Notes: generated from the sequence alone by a model not told the origin. A stretch of DNA of 41,850 nucleotides from Candidatus Riflebacteria bacterium HGW-Riflebacteria-2 (GCA_002839435.1 PGYA01000038.1:11164-53013), one strand, 5' to 3'. Counted from the stretch's first letter, positions 9,531-19,021 are shown. Numbers and translations are program-made.

Positions 9531-12405
9531 GGGTTTTGCCCTTAACCTGGCTTATTGGCAGCTTTTCGCAGCGGTATTCAGCTGATAATTTTTCGATACT
9601 GCTTTCGGCGGCGACTATGCCACCCTCGCTAAGCCCGGCGGCTACAGTTGCCAGCCGCGCCGCCAGGTTCACCGTATCGCCAATAACGGTTTTTGATAGT
9701 CTGACGTTGCTCGCACCCATGACGCCAGAGACGACTTCACCAGTCGTAATCCCGGCTGCGGTGGGCAGGGCATGTTCTTTCTGCATGGCAATTTTTATTG
9801 AGATGGCGACGGCAACGGCGGCGTTGGCCTGTTCATACTCATTTTGTCGACCACTCTCGAAAACAATCATGACCTTGTCTTCGATCATCTTGTCGATTTC
9901 GCCGCCATGTTTCTCTACAGCCGCGACTGCAGCCGACAGGTGCGCCTGTAGAATTTCGAATATTTTCTGCGGAGCATGTCGCGGCTGAACAGATTGAAAA
10001 TCCTTGATAGAAGAGAAAAGCACTGTAGCTCTGGTGTTCTGGGCAATATCTGAACTTGTCAGTTGTTCGCGACTGGCAAGTTCCTTGACGCTCTCTGAGA
10101 CGAAACTGCTGAGCAGTTCGCCCTGCTGCAGAGCGATTGCCATTTTGTTAAAAGTTGCCGAAGCTACGGCAAATTCATCGGGATGACTCTGCTCAAGACG
10201 GATTGCGTAATTGCCGTCTGCTATCTGGCGAGTTGCCTGCGTCAGTTGTCGGATCGGAATTGTAAAGTAGAGAGAAGTCAGTAGTGCCAGTATGATGCCG
10301 CAGAAGGCAATCCAGACAAAGTAGCGAAGCGCCTCTGTTACAAGTTCGCCGGTTATGCTTTCGAGAGATCGGGTGAGTCTGCTGCCACAGATAATAAAAT
10401 CTGAATGGCGTGCCGGCCGCGCCTCAAATATCGGCGAACCGGAAGCAGTATAATCCTGCATGAACAGACGGCTACCAGTAATCAACGACTGGTTGCCAAG
10501 CTCTACCAGATTCGGGAAAGCGTTGCTGAGTTTGTGGAACTCTACCGGTCGGGCTCCTATATACTGATCGTTTCCAAAAATTGTAAACAGCGGGTTGTCT
10601 TTGTCTGTTCTCAGCCCTTCGCGGGGGAACATATCTCTTATCCCGGCTGAATCAAATACCCAGGTAACTATATACCTGGCTTTGCCATTCTGGAATAACG
10701 GCACCGTGAGCAGGGCATTGGTGTCCATGAAAGACTCCTGCGAGATGAGACGGCCGAAATCTTCGCGTATCTTGTAATAGGTTTTGGCGCCGAACATGTT
10801 CAAGAAGAAACTGTCGAGCAGTTCGGCTTTCAGGCCATCAAATTCTATGTTATCTTCATGTGTTACCTTACTGTAGGGTTTTTCTCCGGGTGACTGCAAG
10901 TCCATGTAGGCTTTGTATCTGTTGATAAAGTGTTCTTCGGCGCCAGCGTTTTTTCCCTTGGTGAATCTGTATTTGTCTTTATCACGATCCAAAATCACTG
11001 AAAAAAATGGCTGTGACTCATCATACACCCAGATATTAGTGAAAATGGGCCGACCATGCAGCTTGTGCAGTTTATCAATTGTAGTAAGCAGAAGATCATT
11101 TATCGATGTGGTTTCGGGCATTTTGGCAAGTTTCGCAATCTTTTCCACTGAGTTCAGGCTTTTGGCCACATTAACGGAAAATCTTAAATTGGCGAGAGTT
11201 TTGACATCGAGTTCGATAAGGTCTTTGGCCAGTTCATTCACCGCGCGATTCTTTTCTTTTTTGAAATTGGCGGCGACGTATTCGTTGGCAAGGTAGGCCG
11301 AACTGAGGAACGGCAGCATGGTTACCATAACGAACATGGCAAAAATGAACGTCATTACCGAAACATCGCGACCACGACCAAATATCAGGTTTTCGACAAT
11401 GATCTTGAACACGAAACAGCCAAGAATCGCGAAAAAAATGGTTAGAAACATCATTCCTGTTTGCTTGCCGGCATCTGGAATCCTGGCCGCAATTATCGTA
11501 CGGTGCGGTTTTTTGGGATCTTTACCGCTGGTCAGTAAAAGGTAGTTTTGCCAGCGCCGAATGACGCTTCGCTCTCCGGCAGTTCTCAGGAGGTTGATCG
11601 TATACGCAAGTAACTGTTGTCGGTTGCTGAAAAAGCCGGAGGCTTCTATCATGTCGGAATTTCGGTTACTGACAAATGCCAGGCCCATGTCATTGTGCTG
11701 CCAGGCTGAAATTTTCTGTTGTGCTCTGGCACGGGCATCGACCCGGGTAAGATCAGCAAGAAATGTCATTAGAAATGCGGCTCGCAGGCGAAGCAGCAAA
11801 AAAAGACGATAAGTACCATGATCTCTCATTACCACTCGCTGAATCCTGTCGCCGTCTCCTTCTTCCGACAGAATATTGCTGCTGAAATAAAACTTAAGAT
11901 GTTGATGAATGAAATGCTTTATCGCATTTTCAGCTTCAGCCTTCATCTCTGGCATGAACCTGTACATCTGGAGAGTGCGCAGCAGTTGGATGAATGTTGT
12001 GAGAGCGCTTGGAGTCGCCGTTTTGCCGTTTGTTATTGTAAGCAAATGATCCACTGTGTTTTGTCGGTACAGAAGCGAGGCCTCACCGCCGAACCACATT
12101 CTGGTCGTTTCACGCATCAGACTGTCAAGAAAACTTAACAGTGCATCATTTACCTCGTTTAAATCGTGGGCCAGAAAATCGCCGGTTCTGGTTTTGCGCA
12201 ATTCCATGAACAGTTTTCGGTATATTTCTATGACGGGGTTTACCAGGATATCCTGACGCTGTAGCTCGTTCTGCATGCGGTGAAGCAGTTGTTTCTCAGC
12301 TTCTGCCTGCATGGCCGCCGCCGAATTTTGCATTGAATAGTAGATGACCATTGCTGGTGCCGAGAGAAAGATGGCCGCGAGTAATACAAGAAGAGCTTTT
12401 CTCAT
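9481..12405 (-). CDS. Membrane sensor / class III nucleotide cyclase, type B subunit (first pair)
   Basis: 974 residues, same plan as the other type B protein: TM1 ~3-25, sensor region, TM2 ~315-338, TM3 ~343-368 (MTFIFAMFVMVTMLPFLSSAY), second sensor loop, TM4 ~690-712, HAMP (ATRQIADGNYAIRL) and cyclase domain ~790-960. The first metal Asp is replaced by Ser799 (LFSSIKDF); the second, Asp843, is kept in MIED. Lys839, Asp910, Asn913 and Arg917 (VIGDTVNLAARL) are intact. This is the mirror image of the type A loss pattern. It shares long stretches with the 3745-6612 protein (HGGEIDKMIEDK; EKLPISQVKGKT versus EKLPISSVKGKT), so the two are paralogues. The start overlaps the upstream type A stop by ATGA (12402-12405). 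Confidence 0.86.
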   Translation of the reverse strand: MRKALLVLLAAIFLSAPAMVIYYSMQNSAAAMQAEAEKQLLHRMQNELQRQDILVNPVIEIYRKLFMELRKTRTGDFLAHDLNEVNDALLSFLDSLMRETTRMWFGGEASLLYRQNTVDHLLTITNGKTATPSALTTFIQLLRTLQMYRFMPEMKAEAENAIKHFIHQHLKFYFSSNILSEEGDGDRIQRVVMRDHGTYRLFLLLRLRAAFLMTFLADLTRVDARARAQQKISAWQHNDMGLAFVSNRNSDMIEASGFFSNRQQLLAYTINLLRTAGERSVIRRWQNYLLLTSGKDPKKPHRTIIAARIPDAGKQTGMMFLTIFFAILGCFVFKIIVENLIFGRGRDVSVMTFIFAMFVMVTMLPFLSSAYLANEYVAANFKKEKNRAVNELAKDLIELDVKTLANLRFSVNVAKSLNSVEKIAKLAKMPETTSINDLLLTTIDKLHKLHGRPIFTNIWVYDESQPFFSVILDRDKDKYRFTKGKNAGAEEHFINRYKAYMDLQSPGEKPYSKVTHEDNIEFDGLKAELLDSFFLNMFGAKTYYKIREDFGRLISQESFMDTNALLTVPLFQNGKARYIVTWVFDSAGIRDMFPREGLRTDKDNPLFTIFGNDQYIGARPVEFHKLSNAFPNLVELGNQSLITGSRLFMQDYTASGSPIFEARPARHSDFIICGSRLTRSLESITGELVTEALRYFVWIAFCGIILALLTSLYFTIPIRQLTQATRQIADGNYAIRLEQSHPDEFAVASATFNKMAIALQQGELLSSFVSESVKELASREQLTSSDIAQNTRATVLFSSIKDFQSVQPRHAPQKIFEILQAHLSAAVAAVEKHGGEIDKMIEDKVMIVFESGRQNEYEQANAAVAVAISIKIAMQKEHALPTAAGITTGEVVSGVMGASNVRLSKTVIGDTVNLAARLATVAAGLSEGGIVAAESSIEKLSAEYRCEKLPISQVKGKTHAVEAYSISRKADWHA

Positions 12406-15374
12406 GGCCGCAGGTCTCCTGCTACAAGCTCAAACAGCGTGGTGTCAGCTAGAGGCTGGCAGGAAAAACTGCATAGCCTGGCGGCGTCACTAAATCCTGC
12501 TGATACTACAATTCTGGTATGCAGGCCAATTTTGCTGAGCTGTTCGTAATGTTCGGCATCAACTTTTGCTTTGCCGATAATGCAGAATTCTGAGCGATTC
12601 GGTGTAATCAGAGCTCCGGCAACTATCTGCCCGTATTCAATGCCAATGCCAAACGAATAAACAAACTGGCCAGCTTCTGTTCTTTTGTACAGCAATTCCT
12701 GGTGAGCCTGATACATGGCAGTCGCAGCTTTTATTGCATTCTTTTTGCTGTCTTCCGGCTGCTGATCGGGGAAAAATGCGACGATGGCATCGCCAATGAA
12801 CTGTTCTATCTGCCCACCGAAATTCTGGCATAGTGCGGACATGGTTTCTAGATGGCAATTGAGCATGTCTGCAATAAGTTCGGGGGGATTGTTTTCCGAA
12901 ATGGTCGTGAAATTTCTGATGTCAGAAAAAAGAACGCTGCCCTTTATCGTTCTGGCTGTTTTGCTCTCTTCAAGACTGGCATTCTCAGTGAGGCTTTGTT
13001 CAAAAGTTTTCGAGACGAACTTTCCCAGCCTTATCCGGCGCTTAAAGCCTTCGAGCATCCTGTTTATACTTTCGGCAAGCTGGCCGATCTCATCGGCTCT
13101 GGCAAGATTCAGGTTGCTCTGTAGATTGCCCGTGCTGATCGCCTGAAGTGTGGCTATGATAGACGCAAGGGGGGCAAGCATATAAGTCGTCGCATAGGAA
13201 GCCATTATATACATCAGGCAAACGAGCAGAACCGAAATACACAGCAGAACCAGACGCTTGATATTGCGTTCGCGATTTATTTCTGCCAGCGAAACTATGC
13301 AGCCGACGGCGTAATTACTTTGTTTGCTGAGAGGCGAAAAAATGTACATGTGGTTGCGGTCACTGAGGTATTTTTCAAACAAAGAACTGCGACATCTGGT
13401 GATGAAGCTCATCGCATTTTTGCCAATCTGGCTGTTAAGGACGTTCATTCTTTTGAAAGGAAAAATTGTGAATCTGGAATTGGCAAGTTCTTCAGCCGCG
13501 AGAAAAATAGTCGAATCGGCAATATTGAGTGAGTCGAGTTCGCGCGCCAGAAAATTTCGGAACAGGCGTTCTGAATTAGCGGCGAAGCCGACATAACTCC
13601 GGATCAGCCCGTTTTCGGAGAAGATGACCGTGTAAAAATAGTCAGCGCTTCTATCGCCAAATTTCATGGCAATTTCTTTCTCATAAGAATGCATGAATAC
13701 TTCTTCCAGAAAGTTGTTGCCAAACCCTGAAAGTATGGTGTTGTAATTTTTCTGGGACGCATCGAGATTGATCCCAGGCATGTCCCAGAAGCGCTGGTAT
13801 TGCTTGTGGGCATGATACGTCGCCGGGCCAAACAGATCCATTACCGTCTTTGCGTTTCTGTAGCGGCGCTGGTCATGCATTATCAGTTCTGACATACCGC
13901 CGGGTACAAACATGTAGATGTAGTCAACAGCCAGTTCAATCTTTTCGAGATGCTTTCTGATGATTTCATAGGCCTGCTCAGCATCCTGACGGCTATTTGA
14001 CGTGAACAGCCGCTGCAGCTCGAACTCCTTGATCGCCTGTGAAATGTTGTAGCCGAAAAGCTGCTTGAGGTTGTCGCTTTTCTCGTTTATTCTCGCGAGT
14101 TTTTCGGTATTTTCGCGGCGCAGTTCGCTCAGCGAAGTGTCGTAGGACTCTTCGATCAAACCATGTGCCAGAACAATCATGAGAACGGTTGGCAACATGC
14201 CGGAAAATACGAAGAGCACCCGGAAAGATAGCGCAAGTGGCAGTCCGGCCTGTCCGTTCTTATGGTAGAAGTAAGAGAACATGGCAAGCCAGAAGCCCAG
14301 AGTGGCGACAACTGCAGGTATGATAGATGAGTTAGCGGTCTGCAGCACTTTCGGAACCGGCGCAAAAATCACCACATCATAAGGAACATCAATTGATGTC
14401 ATATTTTGTATGAATAGATGAGCGCCCATCACGCGAATTTTAGCGGTGGTTTTTCGGCTTTCGCCGGAAGACTGATTGTTGCCGAGTTCATTCAGCAGCC
14501 TGCTTATTTGCTCGCGGTAGCTCGGATCACTGTCGAACTGATCGGGCAGTACCAGTGGCAGATCTTCGGCAAACTCTGCAACCGGCAGAAAAGCAACAGC
14601 CATACGGTTTTGTGAATCCTTGAACGTTTTCGTTGCAATGTGGCGCAATGCAAATCCAAGATTGGTGACCTGCGCCGTCGGAACAAAACTGATAAGAGCG
14701 GCAAAGGTGTGGTCTGCATGTTTGAATTGACGCCAGTATATGTAACATGAACTGCCTTCGAATACGACCGGGGTCAGTCGTCCTTCGCGCGTGCGACCGA
14801 GATGCAGGGGGGCAGAATGTGGGCCAAGAATCGTTCTTATCAGTCTTTCGTTCTGGCTTATCTGGTTCAGGCTCATATCCGGACTGTTGGCAAATTTCAG
14901 CAAGCTGTCCATCAGTCTTTCCATTATGCGTAACCGAGAATTTTCGAAAATAGCACCGGGCAACGCATGTGCTTTTTCTTCTTTGATTGAAAAGGCCCAG
15001 GTTTTGCAGTCGTTGCCGATAAAGCCTTCTGGAAAATGCTTTTGTATCCTGGCGCTCAAAAGTTCTCCCGAGAATGATGCCGGGCCATGCCCCTCGACCT
15101 CGTTACTCAGCCTGTTGCCATACGAGGTGAACTGTTCCGCAAAGGTTAGGTTGGTCAGCACTGTGGCCATTGTCAGATCAGCTCTTTCTTCGAGAACCTG
15201 CAGCTTTTTACCGCGGTTCTGCTGTTGCAGGTAATTGTAAAAAACCAGCGCGGCGTATACCATCGCCAGGCTTATGATTACCGGGCTGAGCAGGCCAAAG
15301 GCATATCTGAAGGCGATCTGAAGTTTTTCCGAACCTTTATTCAATAGATTACTCTCATCTTTGCTGTGGCACAT
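12402..15374 (-). CDS. Membrane sensor / class III nucleotide cyclase, type A subunit (first pair)
   Basis: 990 residues; first gene of the four-gene operon. TM1 ~24-46, sensor region, TM2 ~346-366, TM3 ~375-400 (VLFVFSGMLPTVLMIVLAHG), second sensor loop, TM4 ~706-735, HAMP (LQAISTGNLQSNL) and cyclase domain ~810-970. Metal Asps are present: Asp818 (FSDIRNFT) and Asp862 (FIGDAIVAFF), 44 residues apart. The partner-side residues are lost: Lys to Gln858, Asp to Lys935, Asn to Val938, Arg to His942. So it can bind metal-ATP phosphates but not complete catalysis alone. The ATG at 15374 has no good Shine-Dalgarno sequence. A 15-bp palindrome sits five bases upstream. Divergent from dnaE across 118 bp. 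Confidence 0.85.
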   Translation of the reverse strand: MCHSKDESNLLNKGSEKLQIAFRYAFGLLSPVIISLAMVYAALVFYNYLQQQNRGKKLQVLEERADLTMATVLTNLTFAEQFTSYGNRLSNEVEGHGPASFSGELLSARIQKHFPEGFIGNDCKTWAFSIKEEKAHALPGAIFENSRLRIMERLMDSLLKFANSPDMSLNQISQNERLIRTILGPHSAPLHLGRTREGRLTPVVFEGSSCYIYWRQFKHADHTFAALISFVPTAQVTNLGFALRHIATKTFKDSQNRMAVAFLPVAEFAEDLPLVLPDQFDSDPSYREQISRLLNELGNNQSSGESRKTTAKIRVMGAHLFIQNMTSIDVPYDVVIFAPVPKVLQTANSSIIPAVVATLGFWLAMFSYFYHKNGQAGLPLALSFRVLFVFSGMLPTVLMIVLAHGLIEESYDTSLSELRRENTEKLARINEKSDNLKQLFGYNISQAIKEFELQRLFTSNSRQDAEQAYEIIRKHLEKIELAVDYIYMFVPGGMSELIMHDQRRYRNAKTVMDLFGPATYHAHKQYQRFWDMPGINLDASQKNYNTILSGFGNNFLEEVFMHSYEKEIAMKFGDRSADYFYTVIFSENGLIRSYVGFAANSERLFRNFLARELDSLNIADSTIFLAAEELANSRFTIFPFKRMNVLNSQIGKNAMSFITRCRSSLFEKYLSDRNHMYIFSPLSKQSNYAVGCIVSLAEINRERNIKRLVLLCISVLLVCLMYIMASYATTYMLAPLASIIATLQAISTGNLQSNLNLARADEIGQLAESINRMLEGFKRRIRLGKFVSKTFEQSLTENASLEESKTARTIKGSVLFSDIRNFTTISENNPPELIADMLNCHLETMSALCQNFGGQIEQFIGDAIVAFFPDQQPEDSKKNAIKAATAMYQAHQELLYKRTEAGQFVYSFGIGIEYGQIVAGALITPNRSEFCIIGKAKVDAEHYEQLSKIGLHTRIVVSAGFSDAARLCSFSCQPLADTTLFELVAGDLRP

Positions 15375-15378
15375 TATA

Positions 15379-15393
15379 ACAGAATCATTCTGT
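15379..15393. promoter_or_regulatory. Palindrome before the cyclase operon start
   Basis: ACAGAA-TCA-TTCTGT is a perfect 6-bp inverted repeat with a 3-bp centre, ending five bases from the ATG of the first cyclase gene. On the minus strand a weak promoter (TTGCGA, 17 bp, TATAGG) would place transcription start close to or within it. This fits an operator for a dimeric repressor, or a small hairpin affecting initiation. The function is inferred. Confidence 0.4.
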
Positions 15394-15454
15394 CAGGCCT
15401 ATAATTTGCTATTTCGTCTATCGCAACAATATATTTGCAAAATAATGCTTTTTC

Positions 15455-15483
15455 TTTGCCAAAGCGCGGCAAATTGATATAAT
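15455..15483 (+). promoter_or_regulatory. dnaE promoter with overlapping inverted repeat
   Basis: TTGCCA (15456-15461) and a perfect TATAAT (15478-15483) are 16 bp apart, a good sigma-70-type promoter. Transcription would begin about 15490, only a few bases before the ATG at 15493. The inverted repeat TTTGCC (15455-15460) / GGCAAA (15468-15473) overlaps the -35 box and could be an operator. Confidence 0.55.
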
Positions 15484-15492
15484 CATCTTGCC

Positions 15493-18400
15493 ATGTACCA
15501 TACTAATTTTGTTCATCTTCATGTACACAGCCACTACAGTCTGCTCGACGGCGCGGCGCCGGTCAAGGGCATAATCGATGCCGCGCGGCGTTTCCGCATG
15601 CCGGCCATCGCCATCACCGACCACGGCAACATGTTCGGCACTATCGAACTGTATCAATATGCATTGAAGCGTGGAGTAAAGCCGATTATCGGCTATGAAG
15701 CCTACCTGACGCACGGGTCACACAAAGACCGCTCACGCGAGCGCCCGCCGTATCATATCGTTCTGCTGGCGCGAAACATTGAAGGCTACAAGAATCTGGT
15801 CAAGCTTTCGACAATAGGCTTTACCGACGGATTTTATTACAAGCCGCGCATCGATTTCGAGCTGCTGGAAAAGTACAGCGAAGGTGTTATCGCTTTGAGC
15901 GCGTGTCTCGCCGGCGAAGTCGCCCAGGAGCTGCTCAAGGAAGACCGCGAAGCGGCAAAGGCGGCAATCCGCCGCTACCAGAAGATATTCGGCCCCGAAA
16001 ATTTTTACGTCGAATTACAGGATCACGGCATAGCTGACCAGCAAAAGATTCTCGACGCACTGGTCGAAGTCGCACGGGACTGTGATGCGCCTATTGTTGC
16101 TTCCAATGACAGTCATTACGTTAAACCTGAAGACTGGGAAGCCCAGGATGCGCTGCTCTGCCTCAACACCAACGCAAAAATCGACGATCCCAAGCGCTAT
16201 CGCTTTGAAACACACGAATTTTATCTCAAATCGCCGCAGGAAATGAGCGATATTTTCGCAAAATACCCCGATGCGATTTCAAATACCCTGCGTATCGCGG
16301 AGCGCTGCAACGTGCAGCTTTCCCTTGGCAAGTCAATCCTGCCAAACTTTCCGATTCCTGACGGCAAGACTTCAGAGAGTTACCTGACTGAACTCTGTTT
16401 TGAAGGCATGAAAGCGCGATATGGCAGTGAAACACCTGACGAGGTTGTTGGCAAAAGGCTTGAATACGAACTTTCGGTTATCAAGCGCATGGGCTTTTGC
16501 GATTACTTCCTCATCGTCTGGGACTTCATAAAAGCTGCCCGCGAAATGGGCGTGCCGGTCGGGCCGGGCCGCGGCTCTGCTGCTGGCAGTATCGTTGCTT
16601 ATCTGCTGCGTATCACCGATATCGACCCGATTCGCTATGGTCTGCTTTTTGAACGTTTTCTCAATCCTGAGCGCATAAGCATGCCCGATATCGACGTCGA
16701 TTTCAGCGACGACGGGCGCCCGAGAGTAATTGATTATGTCGTCGAAAAATATGGCCGCAACCGGGTTTCGTCGATCATTACCTTCAACTTCATTCTGGCC
16801 AAAATGGCGATACGTGACATCGGCCGCGTTATGGGCATGGAGCTTTCAGAGGTCGATCGCATTGCCAAGATGGTGCCCGAAAAGCCGGGAACACATCTTA
16901 AAAAGGCGATTTACGAAACACCCGAGCTCAAAGAGCTTATCGAAAACGGCAGCCAGCAGCAGAAAAAACTGTTGCGCATCGCCGAGACCGTTGACGGGCT
17001 GGTCAGGCACACCGGTGTGCACGCCTGTGGCATCGTTATCTCGCACCAGGATCTTATGGACATCGTTCCGCTCTACTACGACAAGAACGATGAACTGATG
17101 ACCCAATACGAGAAGAATGCCATCGAGAGCATTGGCCTGCTCAAAATGGACTTTCTCGGCCTCAAGACGCTGAGCATTCTGCAGCGAGCCCTCGAAAATA
17201 TAAAAAAATCGCAGGGCATCGATGTCGATATCGAACACCTGACGTTCGACGATGTCAAAACCTATGAGCTGCTGCAGCAGGCTTTGACGCTGGGCGTATT
17301 TCAGCTTGAATCGGCAGGCATGCGTAACCTGATTGCGCGTCTCAAGCCATCAGTGTTCGAAGACATAATAGCTCTGCTGGCAATGTACCGACCCGGGCCG
17401 CTGAGTTCGGGCATGGTCGATGATTTTGTTGAGCGCAAGCATGGGCGCAAGTCGCTAGACTACCCGCACCCTGATCTTGAACCCGTTTTGCGCGACACCT
17501 ACGGTGTGTTCCTGTATCAGGAACAGGTCATGCAGACCGCCAACGTGCTGGCGAATTTTACCATGGCGCAAGCAGACGCTTTGCGCAAGGCGATGGGCAA
17601 AAAAATCGCCGAAGTCATGGAAAAGATGGGCAAGCTTTTTGTCAAGGGCGCCGTCGAGCGCGGCGTGCCCGAAGAGAAGGCACAGGAAATCTTCGATCTC
17701 ATGGCCGGCTTTGCCGAATACGGTTTCAACAAGTCGCATTCGGCTGCCTACGCGGTGGTTACCTATCGTACTGCTTATCTCAAGGCGCATTACCCGGTTG
17801 AATTCATGGCGGCCGTGCTCTCGTCTGAAATCAACGATACCGACAAGATAGCTGAATATGTCGATGAATGCCGCACCATGGGCATCGACATTCTGCCACC
17901 TGACATAAATTATTCTGAAAGCCTGTTCAAGGTCGATAACGGCAGCATTCGTTTCGGTATGAGCGGTGTTAAGGGTGTTGGCGCTGGTGCTGTCGAGTCG
18001 ATAGTAAAGCAGCGTGAAAAGGACGGTCCTTATAAATCGCTCGGCGACCTGACCCGTCGCGTCAATACCAGTCAGGCGAACAGCCGCGTCATAGACGCGC
18101 TGATCAAGGCTGGCGCCTTAGATTCATTTGGTCTCAAAAAGAGCCAGCTTATCGCCATGGCTGGCGAGGCGCTCAAATCGGGGCAGTCGGTGCAGAAGAG
18201 TCGTAATGCCGGTCAGATCACTTTTTTCGACGTTTTCGGCGAAGAAGCTGAGGGAATGGGCGATATCGAGTTGACGCCGCCCGATATACCAGAACTCACC
18301 GAAAAAGAGCTGCTGACCGCTGAAAAAGAGGTTTTCGGCTTTTACCTGACCGGCGATCCGTTTAACGCGGTAGCGCCGCTTGGGCGCGTTTTTTCGACGC

Positions 18401-19002
18401 ACACACTCAGCAGCATTCTCGATGCCGGCGAAGGCAAAATCTGCCGTATTGCCGGCATTCTTACGGCATCCAAGCGACACATCACCAAAAAAGGTGACTA
18501 CATGGCTTTTCTTACCATTGAAGCTGACAATACTTCTCTCGATGTAACGCTTTTTCCAAGGTCATATCAGGATTACCATCACCTGCTGAAAATTGATGAG
18601 CCAATGTTCATGGTGGTGCAGACACAACTAGTCGATGGCACGCTCAAGGTGAACGTCGAAAAGATGCTGACAGCAGATGACTTCAACGAAGAGGGTTTCT
18701 CGAAGATCACTTTCATCGTGCCGCAATCGGTAGCCGATCGCGAGAATTACCAGAAATTGCTTGGTATTTTGCAGAAAAGCCCGGGCAACACGCCGTTCAC
18801 GCTCAAGATCAATTCTCAGGAAGGCCCAAAGGTTTTGCTGAAGCCACCGGCAAGGTTTCGCATAAATCTTAACGCTGGCCTCATCAAGTCATGGGAAAAA
18901 ATCTGCGGGCGCAATTCGATCAAGATTGAATTCCCGTTGATAGAAGTGGCAAGTCGCAACAATTATCGTCATAAAAAGAATTTTAGAGCTGCAGAAGGCT
19001 AA
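15493..19002 (+). CDS. dnaE: DNA polymerase III alpha subunit
   Basis: Replicative polymerase catalytic subunit, 1169 residues, normal for DnaE. The N-terminal PHP domain starts almost at the first residue (FVHLHVHSHYSLLDGA, ITDHGN, IGYEAY, SNDSHYV). Its metal-ligand His and Asp residues look intact, so a PHP-based proofreading activity is possible, unlike in E. coli. The polymerase active site has GRGSAAGS and PDIDVDF with Asp401 and Asp403; the third Asp is Asp553 in KMDFLGLKTL. The C-terminal OB fold (ICRIAGILTASKRHITKKGD) lies near residues 980-1060. The start at 15493 is fixed by the PHP motif. No Shine-Dalgarno sequence precedes it, and the promoter suggests a nearly leaderless transcript. 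It is followed by four same-strand genes. Confidence 0.96.
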   Translation: MYHTNFVHLHVHSHYSLLDGAAPVKGIIDAARRFRMPAIAITDHGNMFGTIELYQYALKRGVKPIIGYEAYLTHGSHKDRSRERPPYHIVLLARNIEGYKNLVKLSTIGFTDGFYYKPRIDFELLEKYSEGVIALSACLAGEVAQELLKEDREAAKAAIRRYQKIFGPENFYVELQDHGIADQQKILDALVEVARDCDAPIVASNDSHYVKPEDWEAQDALLCLNTNAKIDDPKRYRFETHEFYLKSPQEMSDIFAKYPDAISNTLRIAERCNVQLSLGKSILPNFPIPDGKTSESYLTELCFEGMKARYGSETPDEVVGKRLEYELSVIKRMGFCDYFLIVWDFIKAAREMGVPVGPGRGSAAGSIVAYLLRITDIDPIRYGLLFERFLNPERISMPDIDVDFSDDGRPRVIDYVVEKYGRNRVSSIITFNFILAKMAIRDIGRVMGMELSEVDRIAKMVPEKPGTHLKKAIYETPELKELIENGSQQQKKLLRIAETVDGLVRHTGVHACGIVISHQDLMDIVPLYYDKNDELMTQYEKNAIESIGLLKMDFLGLKTLSILQRALENIKKSQGIDVDIEHLTFDDVKTYELLQQALTLGVFQLESAGMRNLIARLKPSVFEDIIALLAMYRPGPLSSGMVDDFVERKHGRKSLDYPHPDLEPVLRDTYGVFLYQEQVMQTANVLANFTMAQADALRKAMGKKIAEVMEKMGKLFVKGAVERGVPEEKAQEIFDLMAGFAEYGFNKSHSAAYAVVTYRTAYLKAHYPVEFMAAVLSSEINDTDKIAEYVDECRTMGIDILPPDINYSESLFKVDNGSIRFGMSGVKGVGAGAVESIVKQREKDGPYKSLGDLTRRVNTSQANSRVIDALIKAGALDSFGLKKSQLIAMAGEALKSGQSVQKSRNAGQITFFDVFGEEAEGMGDIELTPPDIPELTEKELLTAEKEVFGFYLTGDPFNAVAPLGRVFSTHTLSSILDAGEGKICRIAGILTASKRHITKKGDYMAFLTIEADNTSLDVTLFPRSYQDYHHLLKIDEPMFMVVQTQLVDGTLKVNVEKMLTADDFNEEGFSKITFIVPQSVADRENYQKLLGILQKSPGNTPFTLKINSQEGPKVLLKPPARFRINLNAGLIKSWEKICGRNSIKIEFPLIEVASRNNYRHKKNFRAAEG

Positions 19003-19021
19003 TCAAGAGGAAGAACATAGA

